From: AP-15 sp963833745
Lineage (GTDB): Bacteria > Pseudomonadota > Alphaproteobacteria > ATCC43930 > CGMCC-115725
Direction of reading: 5' to 3'
NCBI GenBank assembly: GCA_963833745.1
Contig: CAWHZD010000002.1
Span: 1-64,000 of the forward strand
Length of the DNA: 64,000 bases
Below are positions 8,969 to 17,943 of the stretch, in pieces. A program made the translations under genes and the position numbers. The notes below the pieces were generated by a model. That model had not been told where the DNA came from. It worked only from the letters and a program-made list of their open reading frames with translations, and made no database searches. Each line of letters opens with the position of its first letter. The first letter of the stretch is position 1.

Positions 8969-9172
8969 ATGCGAGCGGTGTCGTCGCAACCCCAGCATTT
9001 CTGCGATCCCCAGCAACCGCATCACCCAAAACCGCGGAAGTTGGGTCAGAGAACTTCGTTTGGCCGCCGCTACTTCGACCAACAGACACGCATCCCTGTG
9101 GGAAGCGGACTGCGCCGTGTTCGTATTGGTCCCGCGAAGATCAATTGCGTCGGTCACGTGGCGCAAACCGGA
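8867..9172. other. Spacer between IS1634-type element and glycosyltransferase gene
   Basis: About 300 bases hold the IS end with its repeat at 8956-8968 and then the region downstream of the glycosyltransferase stop. No gene is supported. Confidence 0.4.
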
Positions 9173-10489
9173 TCAGGCGAGTGCGCGGTAGAGCGCGTCG
9201 ATGCGCTCGCGGTAGCGGTCGACCGAGAATTTTGCGGCTTGCGCCTGTCCGCGTCGCACCAGCTCGGCCCGCAGACCGGCATCTTGGGCAATCGTTCGGA
9301 TCGCTGCGGCAATCTCGTCGGTGCTGTAGGGATCGACGAGCAGCGCCGCGTCTCCGGCAATTTCCGGAACCGAAGATTCGCGCGAGGTGATCACCGGGGT
9401 CCCCAACACCATCGATTCCAGCACCGGCAGCCCGAACCCTTCGTACAGCGACGGAAACACCACCGCGCGCGCCCCGCGAATCAATGTAACCAGCATCGAA
9501 AATGGGGCGTAGTCGAAGCGGTGGACCATGCGCTTCGCTCGGCGGTTCGACTGCGCTTCCAAGCGCTGCCGGTCGCGCAGCTCGGCGATCAGCTTGGTCT
9601 CGGCGACGTTGTTCCAGCCTTCGCTGGCGACCAGCACCAGCGGGATATCGACCCCTGAGGACAGATAGGCCTCGATCAAACGGCCGACATTCTTCTTGGG
9701 CTCCAGCGCTCCGAAGAACAGCAAATATTCCCTGAAATCGAGACCGAACGAGCCCCTTAGCTGTTCAGCAATCAACTCGCTGGGCCGATCCCGGTAAACG
9801 TCCGGGAAATGCACCGCCTGGTAGGTATTGGTCACTCGGTTTTCCGAGACGCCGAGCAATTCGATGATATCCCGCTTCGAATGCTCCGACACCGTCACAA
9901 TGTGATCCGCCTGCCGCGCTATCTTTTTGAGCAAGCGAAATATCTGCCGTTTGTTGTCGAGAGTGGTAAAGGGCAAACGCAGCGGGACCAGATCATGGAT
10001 CGTATAGACGTTGCGTGCCGATTTCGAGCGCAGCGGCAACGGGTAGGTACAATGAAAAATGCCCGGTTTCGGGTCGAAGTCTAAATTGACGAAGCGGTTT
10101 GTTCTTGCGAAATGTGAGCGGGCATTGGCGAAAAGCCTACGAGTGGCAAATGCCTGGTGATGCGCCGGCCACGTCGTTTCGAATTGGCGCCGGACCACGA
10201 CCTGGTCGAGGTCTACGGGGCTCGGCTTGATCGTGGCAAAGCCGCGCACCTGATCGCTGACGCAATTGATGACCTGGCGGACGAGAGGCGTCCTCATGGC
10301 CTGTTTCTCGTCGAAGAAGGCGACTTCGCGCAGCAACGGGTCTTTTGGCGGGGTCTGCGAGGCGGTGTAGACGATGCCGATGTCGTAGCCCAGGTCGTGC
10401 GCGACCCTGGTAAGCATCCGGGTGTAGGTCGCGACGCCGGTGCCCTGCGTCAGCGACAGATTGAGGCCGTCATAAAAAATACGCCCGGC
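9173..10489 (-). CDS. Glycosyltransferase family 4 (GT-B fold)
   Basis: A 438-residue protein when started at ATG 10489, which has a GGGGAG ribosome site about 9 bases upstream; the frame extends to 10522. The N-terminal Rossmann-like half holds NLSLTQGTGVATYTRML, a glycine-rich donor/acceptor loop. The C-terminal half has LLFFGALEPKKNVGRLIEAY and the EX7E-type motif in PSLYEGFGLPVLE, typical of retaining GT4 enzymes that transfer sugars from nucleotide donors in the cytoplasm. It is last in a kpsE-kpsT-glycosyltransferase run on the minus strand, so it probably assembles or completes the exported polysaccharide. Donor and acceptor are unknown. Confidence 0.85.
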   Translation of the reverse strand, partial: AGRIFYDGLNLSLTQGTGVATYTRMLTRVAHDLGYDIGIVYTASQTPPKDPLLREVAFFDEKQAMRTPLVRQVINCVSDQVRGFATIKPSPVDLDQVVVRRQFETTWPAHHQAFATRRLFANARSHFARTNRFVNLDFDPKPGIFHCTYPLPLRSKSARNVYTIHDLVPLRLPFTTLDNKRQIFRLLKKIARQADHIVTVSEHSKRDIIELLGVSENRVTNTYQAVHFPDVYRDRPSELIAEQLRGSFGLDFREYLLFFGALEPKKNVGRLIEAYLSSGVDIPLVLVASEGWNNVAETKLIAELRDRQRLEAQSNRRAKRMVHRFDYAPFSMLVTLIRGARAVVFPSLYEGFGLPVLESMVLGTPVITSRESSVPEIAGDAALLVDPYSTDEIAAAIRTIAQDAGLRAELVRRGQAQAAKFSVDRYRERIDALYRALA

Positions 10490-10668
10490 CATCTGCCGCA
10501 TCTCCCCCCGCTCGGCTGCCAATCGAAAACGGCATTCACGCTATCCGGCGGCCCCAGTCCGGAGAGCGGACTCTTGGACACGCCCACGTCATTGTCCAAA
10601 AAGCCGGTACGCTTGGCCATACTCGCGCCCAACCATAATAATCGACCGGAAACCGGCATGCTGCCGGG

Positions 10669-11319
10669 TCACAGCGCGCTATAGATATCGAGCGCCAGAC
10701 CGAGGTCATCAAACATCTTTGCGCGCCCGCGATGCAATACGAGGGCTCGCGAGCAGTAGCTCTTCACGATCTCGGGGACATGGGAAGCGAGGATCAGGGC
10801 GCGGTCGGCGCGCTTGTCAAAAAGCTCTTCATGGCAGCGGAGCTGGAAACTCTGATCCCCGGCAGCGATGACCTCGTCGATCAAGTAGCAGTCGAAATCG
10901 ACGGCGAGCGAAAGCGCAAAATTGAGCCGCCCCGCCATCCCGGTCGAATAGGTTTTGACCGGTTCGGACAGGAATTTTCCAAGCTGGGCGATGTCGTCGA
11001 CATGGTCCCGTAGTTCGCGGAAAGGTTTGCCATAAACTCGCGCGATAAACCGGATGTTGTCGTTGCCGGTCAAGACGCCGTGGATGCCTCCAGCCATTGC
11101 CACCGGCCAGGAGATCGACATGCTTCGCTCGATCGTGCCGACGCTCGGCAGCTCGATGCCGCCGAGCAGGCGGATCAGTGTGGATTTGCCGGCGCCGTTG
11201 CGGCCGAGCACCGCAATCTTTTCGCCGCGCATCAAATCAAAGGTCACGTCGTTCAGCACACGACGATGACCGCCGATTTCGCTCGGATAGTCCTTGCAAA
11301 CCCGCGCGACTTTGATCAT
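10669..11319 (-). CDS. kpsT: Polysaccharide ABC transporter ATP-binding protein (KpsT-like)
   Basis: A 216-residue ATPase with Walker A GRNGAGKST at about 39-47, ABC signature YSTGMAGRL and Walker B CYLIDEVI, followed by a LASHVPEI switch-histidine region. The short length and the YSTGM-type signature are typical of KpsT/BexA/CtrD capsule exporters. It energises export of group 2-type capsular polysaccharide together with a KpsM permease. It lies 45 bp downstream of the KpsE-like gene. No permease gene is present next to it, so its partner must be encoded elsewhere or is missing. Confidence 0.85.
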   Translation of the reverse strand: MIKVARVCKDYPSEIGGHRRVLNDVTFDLMRGEKIAVLGRNGAGKSTLIRLLGGIELPSVGTIERSMSISWPVAMAGGIHGVLTGNDNIRFIARVYGKPFRELRDHVDDIAQLGKFLSEPVKTYSTGMAGRLNFALSLAVDFDCYLIDEVIAAGDQSFQLRCHEELFDKRADRALILASHVPEIVKSYCSRALVLHRGRAKMFDDLGLALDIYSAL

Positions 11320-11364
11320 CCGCGCAGGCAGGTAAGCTTTCGCCTGGGGCGTCCGACCCGGGAG

Positions 11365-12564
11365 CTAGGCGGCAGCGTGTTCACGCACACTCGCGACGAG
11401 CAGCCAGGCAATGCCATAAGCGAGCAGACAGCTGGCAAGAACCATGGAAAACGAAACGACGCGTTTGGGGTAAAGCGGGAAATCGGGAAGGCCGGGTCGC
11501 GCGATCGTCTCAAGAAAAAGCTCCTGGCGCTGCGCGTCGAGCCTGGCTGCTTCCAACGACTTGTAGGCCGAAGCCAATTCGGTCTCGGCCAGTTTCCGGG
11601 CTTCGTCGAGGCGCTCGTATTCGGTCTCTGCGGCGGCAACCGAGTTGCTGTCGCCGGTAATCTTCGTGCGTTCGTCGGCGATCAGCCGGTCGAGCGACGC
11701 GATGCGCGTCCGCAACAGCGGGACCTGCGGGCTGTTTGGCGCATTCTTGGTCGCATCAGCGAGCTGCGCCTGCGCCTTGGCGCGCTCCGTGTTCAACACC
11801 TGGAGCAGCGCCAGCGGTCCTTGCGCCGCGGTTTTCGGATCGAGCATTTGCTGTTTGATACGGTAGGCGGTCAGCTGCGTCTGGATGTCGGCGATGCGAT
11901 GCTGCGTCTGGTCGACCGCTTCCTGAAAGGAATGCAGCGCTTCCTTACGCGTGCGGTCATTGAGTTCGTTGACCAGTTGCTCGCTGAAGGTTACCAGCGC
12001 CTGGGCGATCTTCTGAGCGTCCTCCGGACGGTAGGCTTTGACCTGTAACACGCTGACCCCGGTCTCACCGTCGATGTCGACCTCGACAAACCGCGAATAG
12101 GCCTTGTACAGCGCCTCGAAATCGTTGCGCCAAAACATCATTCCGGGAAATCGGGAGACCGTGTCGCCCTCCGGGCGATTGAGCACCGCACGCAAATCGT
12201 CATGGCGCGCGAGCTTTTGAACCGCATCGCGCGACATGATGAATTGCTGGACGATCAAGGCCTCGTCCTGTCCGGGCTGCTCGCCGCTGCTGCTGCCCTG
12301 AAGCATGCCGGCGATGCCCATGGACTTCGCCGTTCCGGGACCACGGACGACGAAATCGGCCTCCGACATGTACAGATTGGAGGCGATGCCGAAGTAGTAG
12401 ACCGCAGCGACCAGGGTCGGCACCCCGACGATCGCCCAGAACCAGATGTTCACCGCGCCGAAAAGCCGGCTGATCGCGCCAACGCGGCGGGGCCGAACCG
12501 CAGCGCCTGCGACCGCTCCGCGGGCGGCCGTCAAGGCTCGGCGGAAATAGGGAAAATCGGACAT
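11365..12564 (-). CDS. kpsE: Capsule polysaccharide export inner-membrane protein (KpsE/CtrB-like)
   Basis: About 399 residues from ATG 12564 (MSDFPYFRRAL); an upstream in-frame ATG at 12624 lacks a ribosome site. One membrane segment follows the basic N-terminus (FWAIVGVPTLVAAVYYFGI), then a Wzz-like periplasmic domain beginning YMSEADFVVRG, a long coiled-coil region (TEYERLDEARKLAETELASA and neighbours) and a C-terminal membrane segment (SFSMVLASCLLAYGIAWLLV). This is the topology of KpsE/BexC/CtrB polysaccharide co-polymerase/adaptor proteins that link the ABC exporter to the outer-membrane channel. It heads the kpsE-kpsT-glycosyltransferase run. Confidence 0.82.
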   Translation of the reverse strand: MSDFPYFRRALTAARGAVAGAAVRPRRVGAISRLFGAVNIWFWAIVGVPTLVAAVYYFGIASNLYMSEADFVVRGPGTAKSMGIAGMLQGSSSGEQPGQDEALIVQQFIMSRDAVQKLARHDDLRAVLNRPEGDTVSRFPGMMFWRNDFEALYKAYSRFVEVDIDGETGVSVLQVKAYRPEDAQKIAQALVTFSEQLVNELNDRTRKEALHSFQEAVDQTQHRIADIQTQLTAYRIKQQMLDPKTAAQGPLALLQVLNTERAKAQAQLADATKNAPNSPQVPLLRTRIASLDRLIADERTKITGDSNSVAAAETEYERLDEARKLAETELASAYKSLEAARLDAQRQELFLETIARPGLPDFPLYPKRVVSFSMVLASCLLAYGIAWLLVASVREHAAA

Positions 12565-12971
12565 GACCAAACTCTTGGGTTCAGGACGATGCCAATCGGC
12601 GTACCGGAGAAAGGTGACGAACATGGCGATCTTGAGGCATCGCCATGTTTACCGAAGTCATCTTACTGGAATCCTTCATGGAAGAAATTTGAGATCGCAT
12701 CCGCCCGCGCGTATGCTTGGGCACCGAGGCGGCATCCTACTCATAAACTGGCTCAACATACCGGCAATTATGCGGATTTTCCGCCACTTGATTTCCGATC
12801 GGCGCCGATTGAGAACCGCATCCTGCGATAGATTCCGTCGCCGGTCTCGAATAGCTCGTGCACCTCATCCGACGCCCATCGCGCACCGCTCGTGCGTTCG
12901 AGGTTCCGCCGTGCGCCCTTGCCAAGGGGGAAACCCGGGCAGCATCCGAACCTCTCGGCGAGTTTCCGTCA
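12565..12971. other. Spacer upstream of kpsE-like gene
   Basis: About 400 bases with no supported gene. It should contain the promoter of the export operon, but I saw no clear -35/-10 pair. Confidence 0.35.
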
Positions 12972-14576
12972 TCAGGCCGCCCGGGCGTCCTCGCGGATCA
13001 TCGCAGCACCCTTTTCGCCGATCATGATCGTCGGCGCGTTGGTATTGCCAGTGGTCACGGTCGGCATCACCGAGGCGTCGATGACGCGCAGCCCGCCGAC
13101 GCCACGAATCCGTAGCCGCGAATCGACAACCGCCATCGGGTCTTCGCCCATCCGACAGGTGCCGACCGGATGGTGCAGGTTGGTGCCGTCGCGGTGGACG
13201 AATTCATTCAGCGCCTCCACCGACCGCTTGTCCGGACCGGGCATCGTCTCCGCAGCGCTGTACTGACGGAGTGCGGGCTCACCAAAAATCCGCCGGGCGT
13301 GTTCGATACCGGCCAACAGCACGCCTACATCGCTCGTCGCCGACAGGTAACTCGGCCGGATCGCCGGCCGCTCCAACGGATCGGCCGAACGCGCCATGAT
13401 CGTGCCGCGACTGTCGGGCCGCGCCAAGCAGACTGCGATCGTCATCCCCGGCTCTCGCTCGAGCCGGCCGTAACCGCTCGGATGATAACTGCCCGGGGTG
13501 AACAGCAATTGCAGGTCGGGGCTCGCGAGCCCCTCGCGGCTGCGGCAGAACACCATCGCGGTGGTGACGCCAAAGGTCAGCGCGCCCCGCCCGGTCGCGG
13601 CATAACGGCCGATCTCGCGCACGAGCTTAGCGCCGCGAGCCAGCTGGTTGATCGAAACTTCGTCCTTGACCCGGTGCGTAACGCGCGCCGCGTAATGGTC
13701 GGAAAGGTTGGCGCCGACCCCCGGCAGATCGAGCACCATCGGAACACCGATCGACTGCAAGTAAGCCGTGGGCCCAATCCCCGAGATCTGTAGCAGGTGC
13801 GGCGAATTGACGGTGCCGCCGCACAGAACGACTTCGCGCGCGGCCGTGACGTGGTCGATCTGGCCGTTTCTGCGGAAGGCGACGCCGGTACAGCGCCGCC
13901 CGTCGAAACCGAGACAGGTCGCCACCGCTTTGGTGATCACCCGCAGATTTCGGCGGCGCCGCGCCTCGGCGAGAAAGGTCTGCGCGGTCGACCCGCGAAA
14001 CCGCCCGCGGCGGGTCATCTGCGAATACCCCACACCTTCCTGGACGGCGCCGTTGTAGTCAGGGGTCAATTTGAAGCCCGCTTGCTGCGCCGCTTCGACA
14101 AAGCGGTGGGTCAACGGCAGGATCGTGCGGTAGCCCTCGACCGGCAACGGCCCACCCTTGCTGCGATATTCCGGGTCGCCCGATCCGTAATTTTCCGATT
14201 TTTTGAAAAACGGCAGGACATCAGCATAGCTCCAACCGCGGCAGCCCATCTGCGCCCAGCCGTCGTAATCGGCGGGGTTGCCGCGCACGTAAAGCATGCC
14301 GTTGATCGAGCTGGTGCCGCCCAGCACCCGCCCGCGCGGCCAGTGCACCGCTCGATTGCCGATGCCGGGCTCCGGCTCGGTATAGTAGTTCCAGTTGACC
14401 AGGGGATTGGCGCGCAGGTGCAAGGCACCGGCCGGGATGTGGATCATCGGATGCCAGTCGCGCGGCCCGGCTTCGAGGAGCACGACCTGCGCCCCGTCCT
14501 CGCTGAGACGGTCGGCAACCACGCAGCCCGCCGAGCCGGCCCCGACGACGACGTAGTCGGCGCGCAATTCGTTCAT
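12972..14576 (-). CDS. GMC family FAD-dependent oxidoreductase (choline dehydrogenase-like)
   Basis: A 534-residue protein from ATG 14576, where the flavin motif begins straight away (DYVVVGAGSAGCVVADRL). The first GMC signature is seen in GRVLGGTSSINGMLYVRG and the second in GGTVNSPHLLQISGIGP. The catalytic His region HHPVGTCRMGEDPMAVVD is near the C-terminus. Members oxidise alcohols with FAD. The sequence resembles choline dehydrogenase/alcohol dehydrogenase (AlkJ-type) proteins, but nothing in the context (no betaine aldehyde dehydrogenase or transporter) supports choline as substrate. An upstream extension to 14672 is not family-like. Confidence 0.87.
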   Translation of the reverse strand: MNELRADYVVVGAGSAGCVVADRLSEDGAQVVLLEAGPRDWHPMIHIPAGALHLRANPLVNWNYYTEPEPGIGNRAVHWPRGRVLGGTSSINGMLYVRGNPADYDGWAQMGCRGWSYADVLPFFKKSENYGSGDPEYRSKGGPLPVEGYRTILPLTHRFVEAAQQAGFKLTPDYNGAVQEGVGYSQMTRRGRFRGSTAQTFLAEARRRRNLRVITKAVATCLGFDGRRCTGVAFRRNGQIDHVTAAREVVLCGGTVNSPHLLQISGIGPTAYLQSIGVPMVLDLPGVGANLSDHYAARVTHRVKDEVSINQLARGAKLVREIGRYAATGRGALTFGVTTAMVFCRSREGLASPDLQLLFTPGSYHPSGYGRLEREPGMTIAVCLARPDSRGTIMARSADPLERPAIRPSYLSATSDVGVLLAGIEHARRIFGEPALRQYSAAETMPGPDKRSVEALNEFVHRDGTNLHHPVGTCRMGEDPMAVVDSRLRIRGVGGLRVIDASVMPTVTTGNTNAPTIMIGEKGAAMIREDARAA

Positions 14577-15144
14577 GGCGGCATCCTCAACGCGGGGTGG
14601 CGGTCCAGGAATTGAATCATGCTGTCGACCTAGGGTGGTTGCAGGCGCCGACCCCTTCGGTGGATGCAACACCGCGATATTTGGGACAGGCGTGCGATTT
14701 CCTGGCCGATGAACTCAATCTTGGCGCTTGAGCGGCCGGAATTACACTGGTTCGACCCAATGACCGGTATTTGCCCGATAAATCCGCCATCGGGTCCGTC
14801 CGCACCGGATTGGCCGACGGATTGGACGGACCCTGAAGCGGGAACGACAGCTCCGAACCCAGCCCACCCGACGCAATGATCCTCAGACAATAGCAGCTGC
14901 CATGCGCCTTGTAACAGGTCTCGCCATCGGGAATGTTTAGCGTCAGCATGAGTCCCGCCTCGTTCTTGACGCACCAGTCACCGGCCGGATGTCCGAAGCA
15001 AGAGCTAGGCGCCCGTGCAAGCGAGACACAATCATTTCGTCGCCGGCCGGGCCGGCCCGAATGGCGTTCATGTTCCCCGCGCCGCGCGATCGATGAGATC
15101 GCCCGACGAGTGAACGTGTCGCGTCATCGATCGTCCCGCTGACG
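14577..15144. other. Spacer between GMC oxidoreductase and LLM monooxygenase genes
   Basis: About 570 bases. Open frames on both strands exist, but none shows family motifs and a good start. I see no supported gene. Confidence 0.35.
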
Positions 15145-16347
15145 TCAGGCCGGGACTTGTTCGGCCAGCGGGACGCGCGTGACCCGGTGGGCTTGCAGTG
15201 CGGGGAGGACGTCGCGGGCAAAGCGGCGGATCTGCTCGATGAACAACTCGTGCGGCAAGACCCCGCGATTGAGGCTGACCTGCACATTGTCGGCGCCGGC
15301 GCTGTCGGCGGCGTCGATGATCCGCCGGGTCACCTCTTCGGGCGCGCCCCACGGCATTTCTTCGGCCTGGTGCTCGACATCGGCCATCGTCAGGCCGCGA
15401 AAATCCTCGCGGGCGAACTGCGCGGCGCGCCGGTTTTCCGGGCTGACGTAATCGGTCGAGGACGAGGTCGAATAGCCGGTCTCGCGCTGGCGGTCGGTTT
15501 CGGTGAAGTTGCCGTGGCTGAACAAGGTTCGGTTGAAATAGAGGTGGCAAGGGCCCATCTCGCGCACCGCCTCCGCCTTGCTGGCCGCCACGTAGGCGCT
15601 GATGCCAAGCGACAGATGGTCTGGGGTGATCCGGTGCCCGGCGCGCTCCAGGCAGCGCACGTAATAACTGATGATGTCGTCGCGCAGGCCACGCGAGCGA
15701 CCAAGGCCGGGAGTGATCGGCAGGTCGTGCCGGGCGGCGAACTCGATCAATTCCTTGCTGCCGACGACCGGCATCCAGATCGGCGGACGCGGCTGCTGCA
15801 CCGGGCGCGGCCACAGCGCTACGTCCTGATAACTCCAGAATTGGCCGCGATAGGAAAAAACCTCCTCGCTCCATGCCCGGGTGATGACGTCGAATGCCTC
15901 CTCGAAACGGGCGCGCGAATGGGCGAGCGGGACGTTGTGGACCTGGTATTCGCGCGGGATGCCACGGGCAAACCCGGAGATCAGCCTGCCGTTCGACATG
16001 CAGTCGAGCATTGCCAGCTCTTCGGCCAGTCGCAATGGCTCGTGCAACGGCAACAGGTTGCCGTAGATCAGCAGTTTCAGGTTCTTGGTGCGCTGCGCCG
16101 CGGCGGCGGCGAGCAAATTCGGCGAGTTCATCAGCCCATAAGGCGAGCAGTGATGCTCGTTGAACCCGACCCCGTCATAGCCGAGCCGGTCAAGCTCCTC
16201 CCAGGCAGCAAGATGCTCGGCATAGGTGCGCACCGCGACCTCGGGCTTGAAATGCTCCCGCGCCAGCGGGTAGGGCAGCTCGCTGCCGATTTTCAGATGC
16301 TCGAGCTGCTCGCCATAAGCCAGCAGATCAAAGACGAAAACTTTCAT
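15145..16347 (-). CDS. LLM class flavin-dependent oxidoreductase (luciferase-like monooxygenase)
   Basis: A 400-residue TIM-barrel flavoprotein of the bacterial luciferase superfamily. Family segments are YDGVGFNEHHCSPYG near residues 59-73, LAEELAMLDCMSNGRLISGF (phosphate-binding GR segment) and RARFEEAFDVITRAW. The C-terminal GAPEEVTRRIIDAADSAGAD is the usual substrate-lid and barrel closure. These enzymes use FMNH2 from a partner reductase to oxygenate organic substrates. No reductase lies beside it and the substrate cannot be inferred. It starts at ATG 16347 and runs alone on the minus strand. Confidence 0.85.
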   Translation of the reverse strand: MKVFVFDLLAYGEQLEHLKIGSELPYPLAREHFKPEVAVRTYAEHLAAWEELDRLGYDGVGFNEHHCSPYGLMNSPNLLAAAAAQRTKNLKLLIYGNLLPLHEPLRLAEELAMLDCMSNGRLISGFARGIPREYQVHNVPLAHSRARFEEAFDVITRAWSEEVFSYRGQFWSYQDVALWPRPVQQPRPPIWMPVVGSKELIEFAARHDLPITPGLGRSRGLRDDIISYYVRCLERAGHRITPDHLSLGISAYVAASKAEAVREMGPCHLYFNRTLFSHGNFTETDRQRETGYSTSSSTDYVSPENRRAAQFAREDFRGLTMADVEHQAEEMPWGAPEEVTRRIIDAADSAGADNVQVSLNRGVLPHELFIEQIRRFARDVLPALQAHRVTRVPLAEQVPA

Positions 16348-17023
16348 CGCGCGCCTCTCGCCCCTCCTGCCGATGCTCCCTCCCCCGCTCTCGGGATTGA
16401 AGCGTCCATCTTCGGAGCAGGGTATGAGGTGCGTACAGCCGGTTCAACCCTAATCCCGACTGCTCTATCGTGCCGACAGGCGGAGTGAATAGGGGTGACG
16501 AGCGGTGGAGGGAAGAGCACCGAGCCGTCTCGACGGAAATTCGTGTTCTCGATTTGACGCAGTTCGAGGCCAGGCCGTCCTGCACCAGCATGGAGACGCT
16601 CGAGCTTTTACGGCGGGGTCGATGTCACGGTCGCCGACGGTGCGGAAGCGGTATTCGTCGGGGAGCGGGTGGCCAGTGTCGGCGTCGGGCGAGCCGACTA
16701 TGGTCCTGCCGGCGCGCATTCCATCGCGCAGACGGTCTTTCGACAGCCTCGGCCCGCGGCCGAGGGTCTCCTCGAAATAGGTTGTGGTTTCGACCCGCTT
16801 CGCCGCCGCCGACATCGTGCAGCGGACCCAGTATCGCACCGAGCCCGTCAATCGCTCTCGCGTTTTCGATGACGGTGTCATACATTAGCGCCGCGTCGGT
16901 TTTGAGCGGCAAAAAAAAAACAGCCGCCTGTTTCCTGGGGATCTCCGGGAGAACCGAGCAAGAACGAGCAGGCTTGACAAACAGCAAGCGGGATCAACCC
17001 GCGTCACGTCGAGGGAGGTTGCA
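16348..17023. other. Gene-poor stretch, possible decayed amidohydrolase start
   Basis: No intact gene. On the minus strand near 16885 the string MYDTVIENARAIDGLG looks like the N-terminus of an amidohydrolase/D-aminoacylase-type gene, but the frame soon degenerates. If real it is a relic. A hairpin with an A/T tract at 16911-16933 lies just beyond this point and is listed separately. Confidence 0.25.
16911..16933 (-). terminator. Rho-independent terminator-like hairpin
   Basis: On the minus strand AAACAG and CTGTTT form a 6-bp stem around a 4-base loop (GCGG), followed directly by an uninterrupted run of T that ends at 16911. The layout is that of an intrinsic terminator for minus-strand transcription. 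There is no minus-strand gene directly upstream of it, so its client is unclear; it may stop read-through or antisense transcription. Confidence 0.4.
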
Positions 17024-17347
17024 ATGCAGCATTTCGACCGAGTGGTCGGGTTTGCCCTTGGAGCTCTGTTGGCGGGCTGTTCCGCGTTGGGTTCCGATCC
17101 GACGGCGCATGCCACGGCGGCAGTTGCCCCTTACCCCCCGCCGGCAAAACGCGCCGAAATACCGCCGTCTCCGCCGTCGGACGACTTGCTATGGCTGGTT
17201 GGCCACTGGAGTTGGGACGGCGCAAAATATGCCTGGTCGCCCGGCCATTACATTCAGCGCCCGACGCCGACAGCCAATTGGCGGCCGGGTTACTGGGACC
17301 AGGAATCGAGCGGCTGGCTGTGGACCGAAGGCCACTGGGACTCTTGA
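17024..17347 (+). CDS. WXXGXW-repeat lipoprotein (YXWQXGHW family)
   Basis: A 107-residue protein with a lipoprotein-type signal (RVVGFALGALLAGC, Cys at about 19), a proline-rich linker and then aromatic repeats: LVGHWSWDGAKYAWSPGHY, WRPGYWDQ and WLWTEGHW. This is the WXXGXW repeat pattern of small periplasmic or outer-membrane proteins of unknown function. It is followed 144 bp later by a paralog with the same order of parts, so the pair arose by tandem duplication. GAGGGAGG lies upstream of the ATG and supports the start. Confidence 0.75.
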   Translation: MQHFDRVVGFALGALLAGCSALGSDPTAHATAAVAPYPPPAKRAEIPPSPPSDDLLWLVGHWSWDGAKYAWSPGHYIQRPTPTANWRPGYWDQESSGWLWTEGHWDS

Positions 17348-17491
17348 CGGCGGCCTGATCCGCGCTCGCCTCGGAGAGGGGGTGGGAAGGCGCGAACCAG
17401 CCGCGCGTCGGAATGATCGGCGATTCGTTGTGTTTCTACTTCCGGGAGCAGCTGCCGGGACATCCCGCGCTGCGTAAACCTGGAGGATCGG

Positions 17492-17938
17492 ATGCAATAT
17501 ATCGGTCGGGTGGTCGGCGCCGCCGCCCTCGCATTGAGCACTACCGCACTGTACGGCTGTTATGCACCGCCGCCCCCGCCGGTTGCGGTCGTCACGCCGG
17601 ATCAGACGCTGCCGCCGCCGTCGTTGACCCCTTACAGCCCGAACTATGCGGCGCCGCAATACGGGTCGACGGCGCCGGTCGCGGCAGCGCCCAGCAATGC
17701 CGGTACGACCGTTATCGTCGCCCCCTACGCCCCGCCGCCGCTGCGCGTCGAGACGGCGCCGCCGGCACCATCGGCTTTGGCGATGTGGCAGCCCGGCCAC
17801 TGGGGCTGGAACGGGACGCAATACGCCTGGGTTGCGGGGCACTACGTCGAGCGGCCGTCGCCCAGCGCCAACTGGACGCCGGGTTACTGGCAACAGGACC
17901 CCGCCGACTGGACCTGGGTCAACGGGTACTGGAGTTGA
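17492..17938 (+). CDS. WXXGXW-repeat lipoprotein, paralog of the preceding gene
   Basis: A 148-residue protein starting MQYIGRVVGAAALALS, close to MQHFDRVVGF of its neighbour. It has a lipobox-like LYGC (Cys at about 23), a longer proline/alanine-rich low-complexity linker and then WQPGHWGWNGTQYAWVAGHY, WTPGYWQQ and WTWVNGYW. The two proteins differ mainly in linker length. The GGAGGATCGG string before the ATG is a reasonable ribosome site. The product is predicted to be anchored in the envelope; its function is unknown. Confidence 0.75.
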   Translation: MQYIGRVVGAAALALSTTALYGCYAPPPPPVAVVTPDQTLPPPSLTPYSPNYAAPQYGSTAPVAAAPSNAGTTVIVAPYAPPPLRVETAPPAPSALAMWQPGHWGWNGTQYAWVAGHYVERPSPSANWTPGYWQQDPADWTWVNGYWS

Positions 17939-17943
17939 ACGAG

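Noticed and set aside
8327..9658. Long plus-strand frame across the IS1634 transposase and glycosyltransferase
   Set aside because: It is antisense to two genes with family motifs and has no domain of its own.
14617..14974. Overlapping minus-strand frames of about 110 codons
   Set aside because: No motifs, poor starts and mutual overlap; left as non-coding.
16470..17477. 335-codon plus-strand frame
   Set aside because: It overlaps the WXXGXW gene in another frame, is Arg-rich and shows no motifs.
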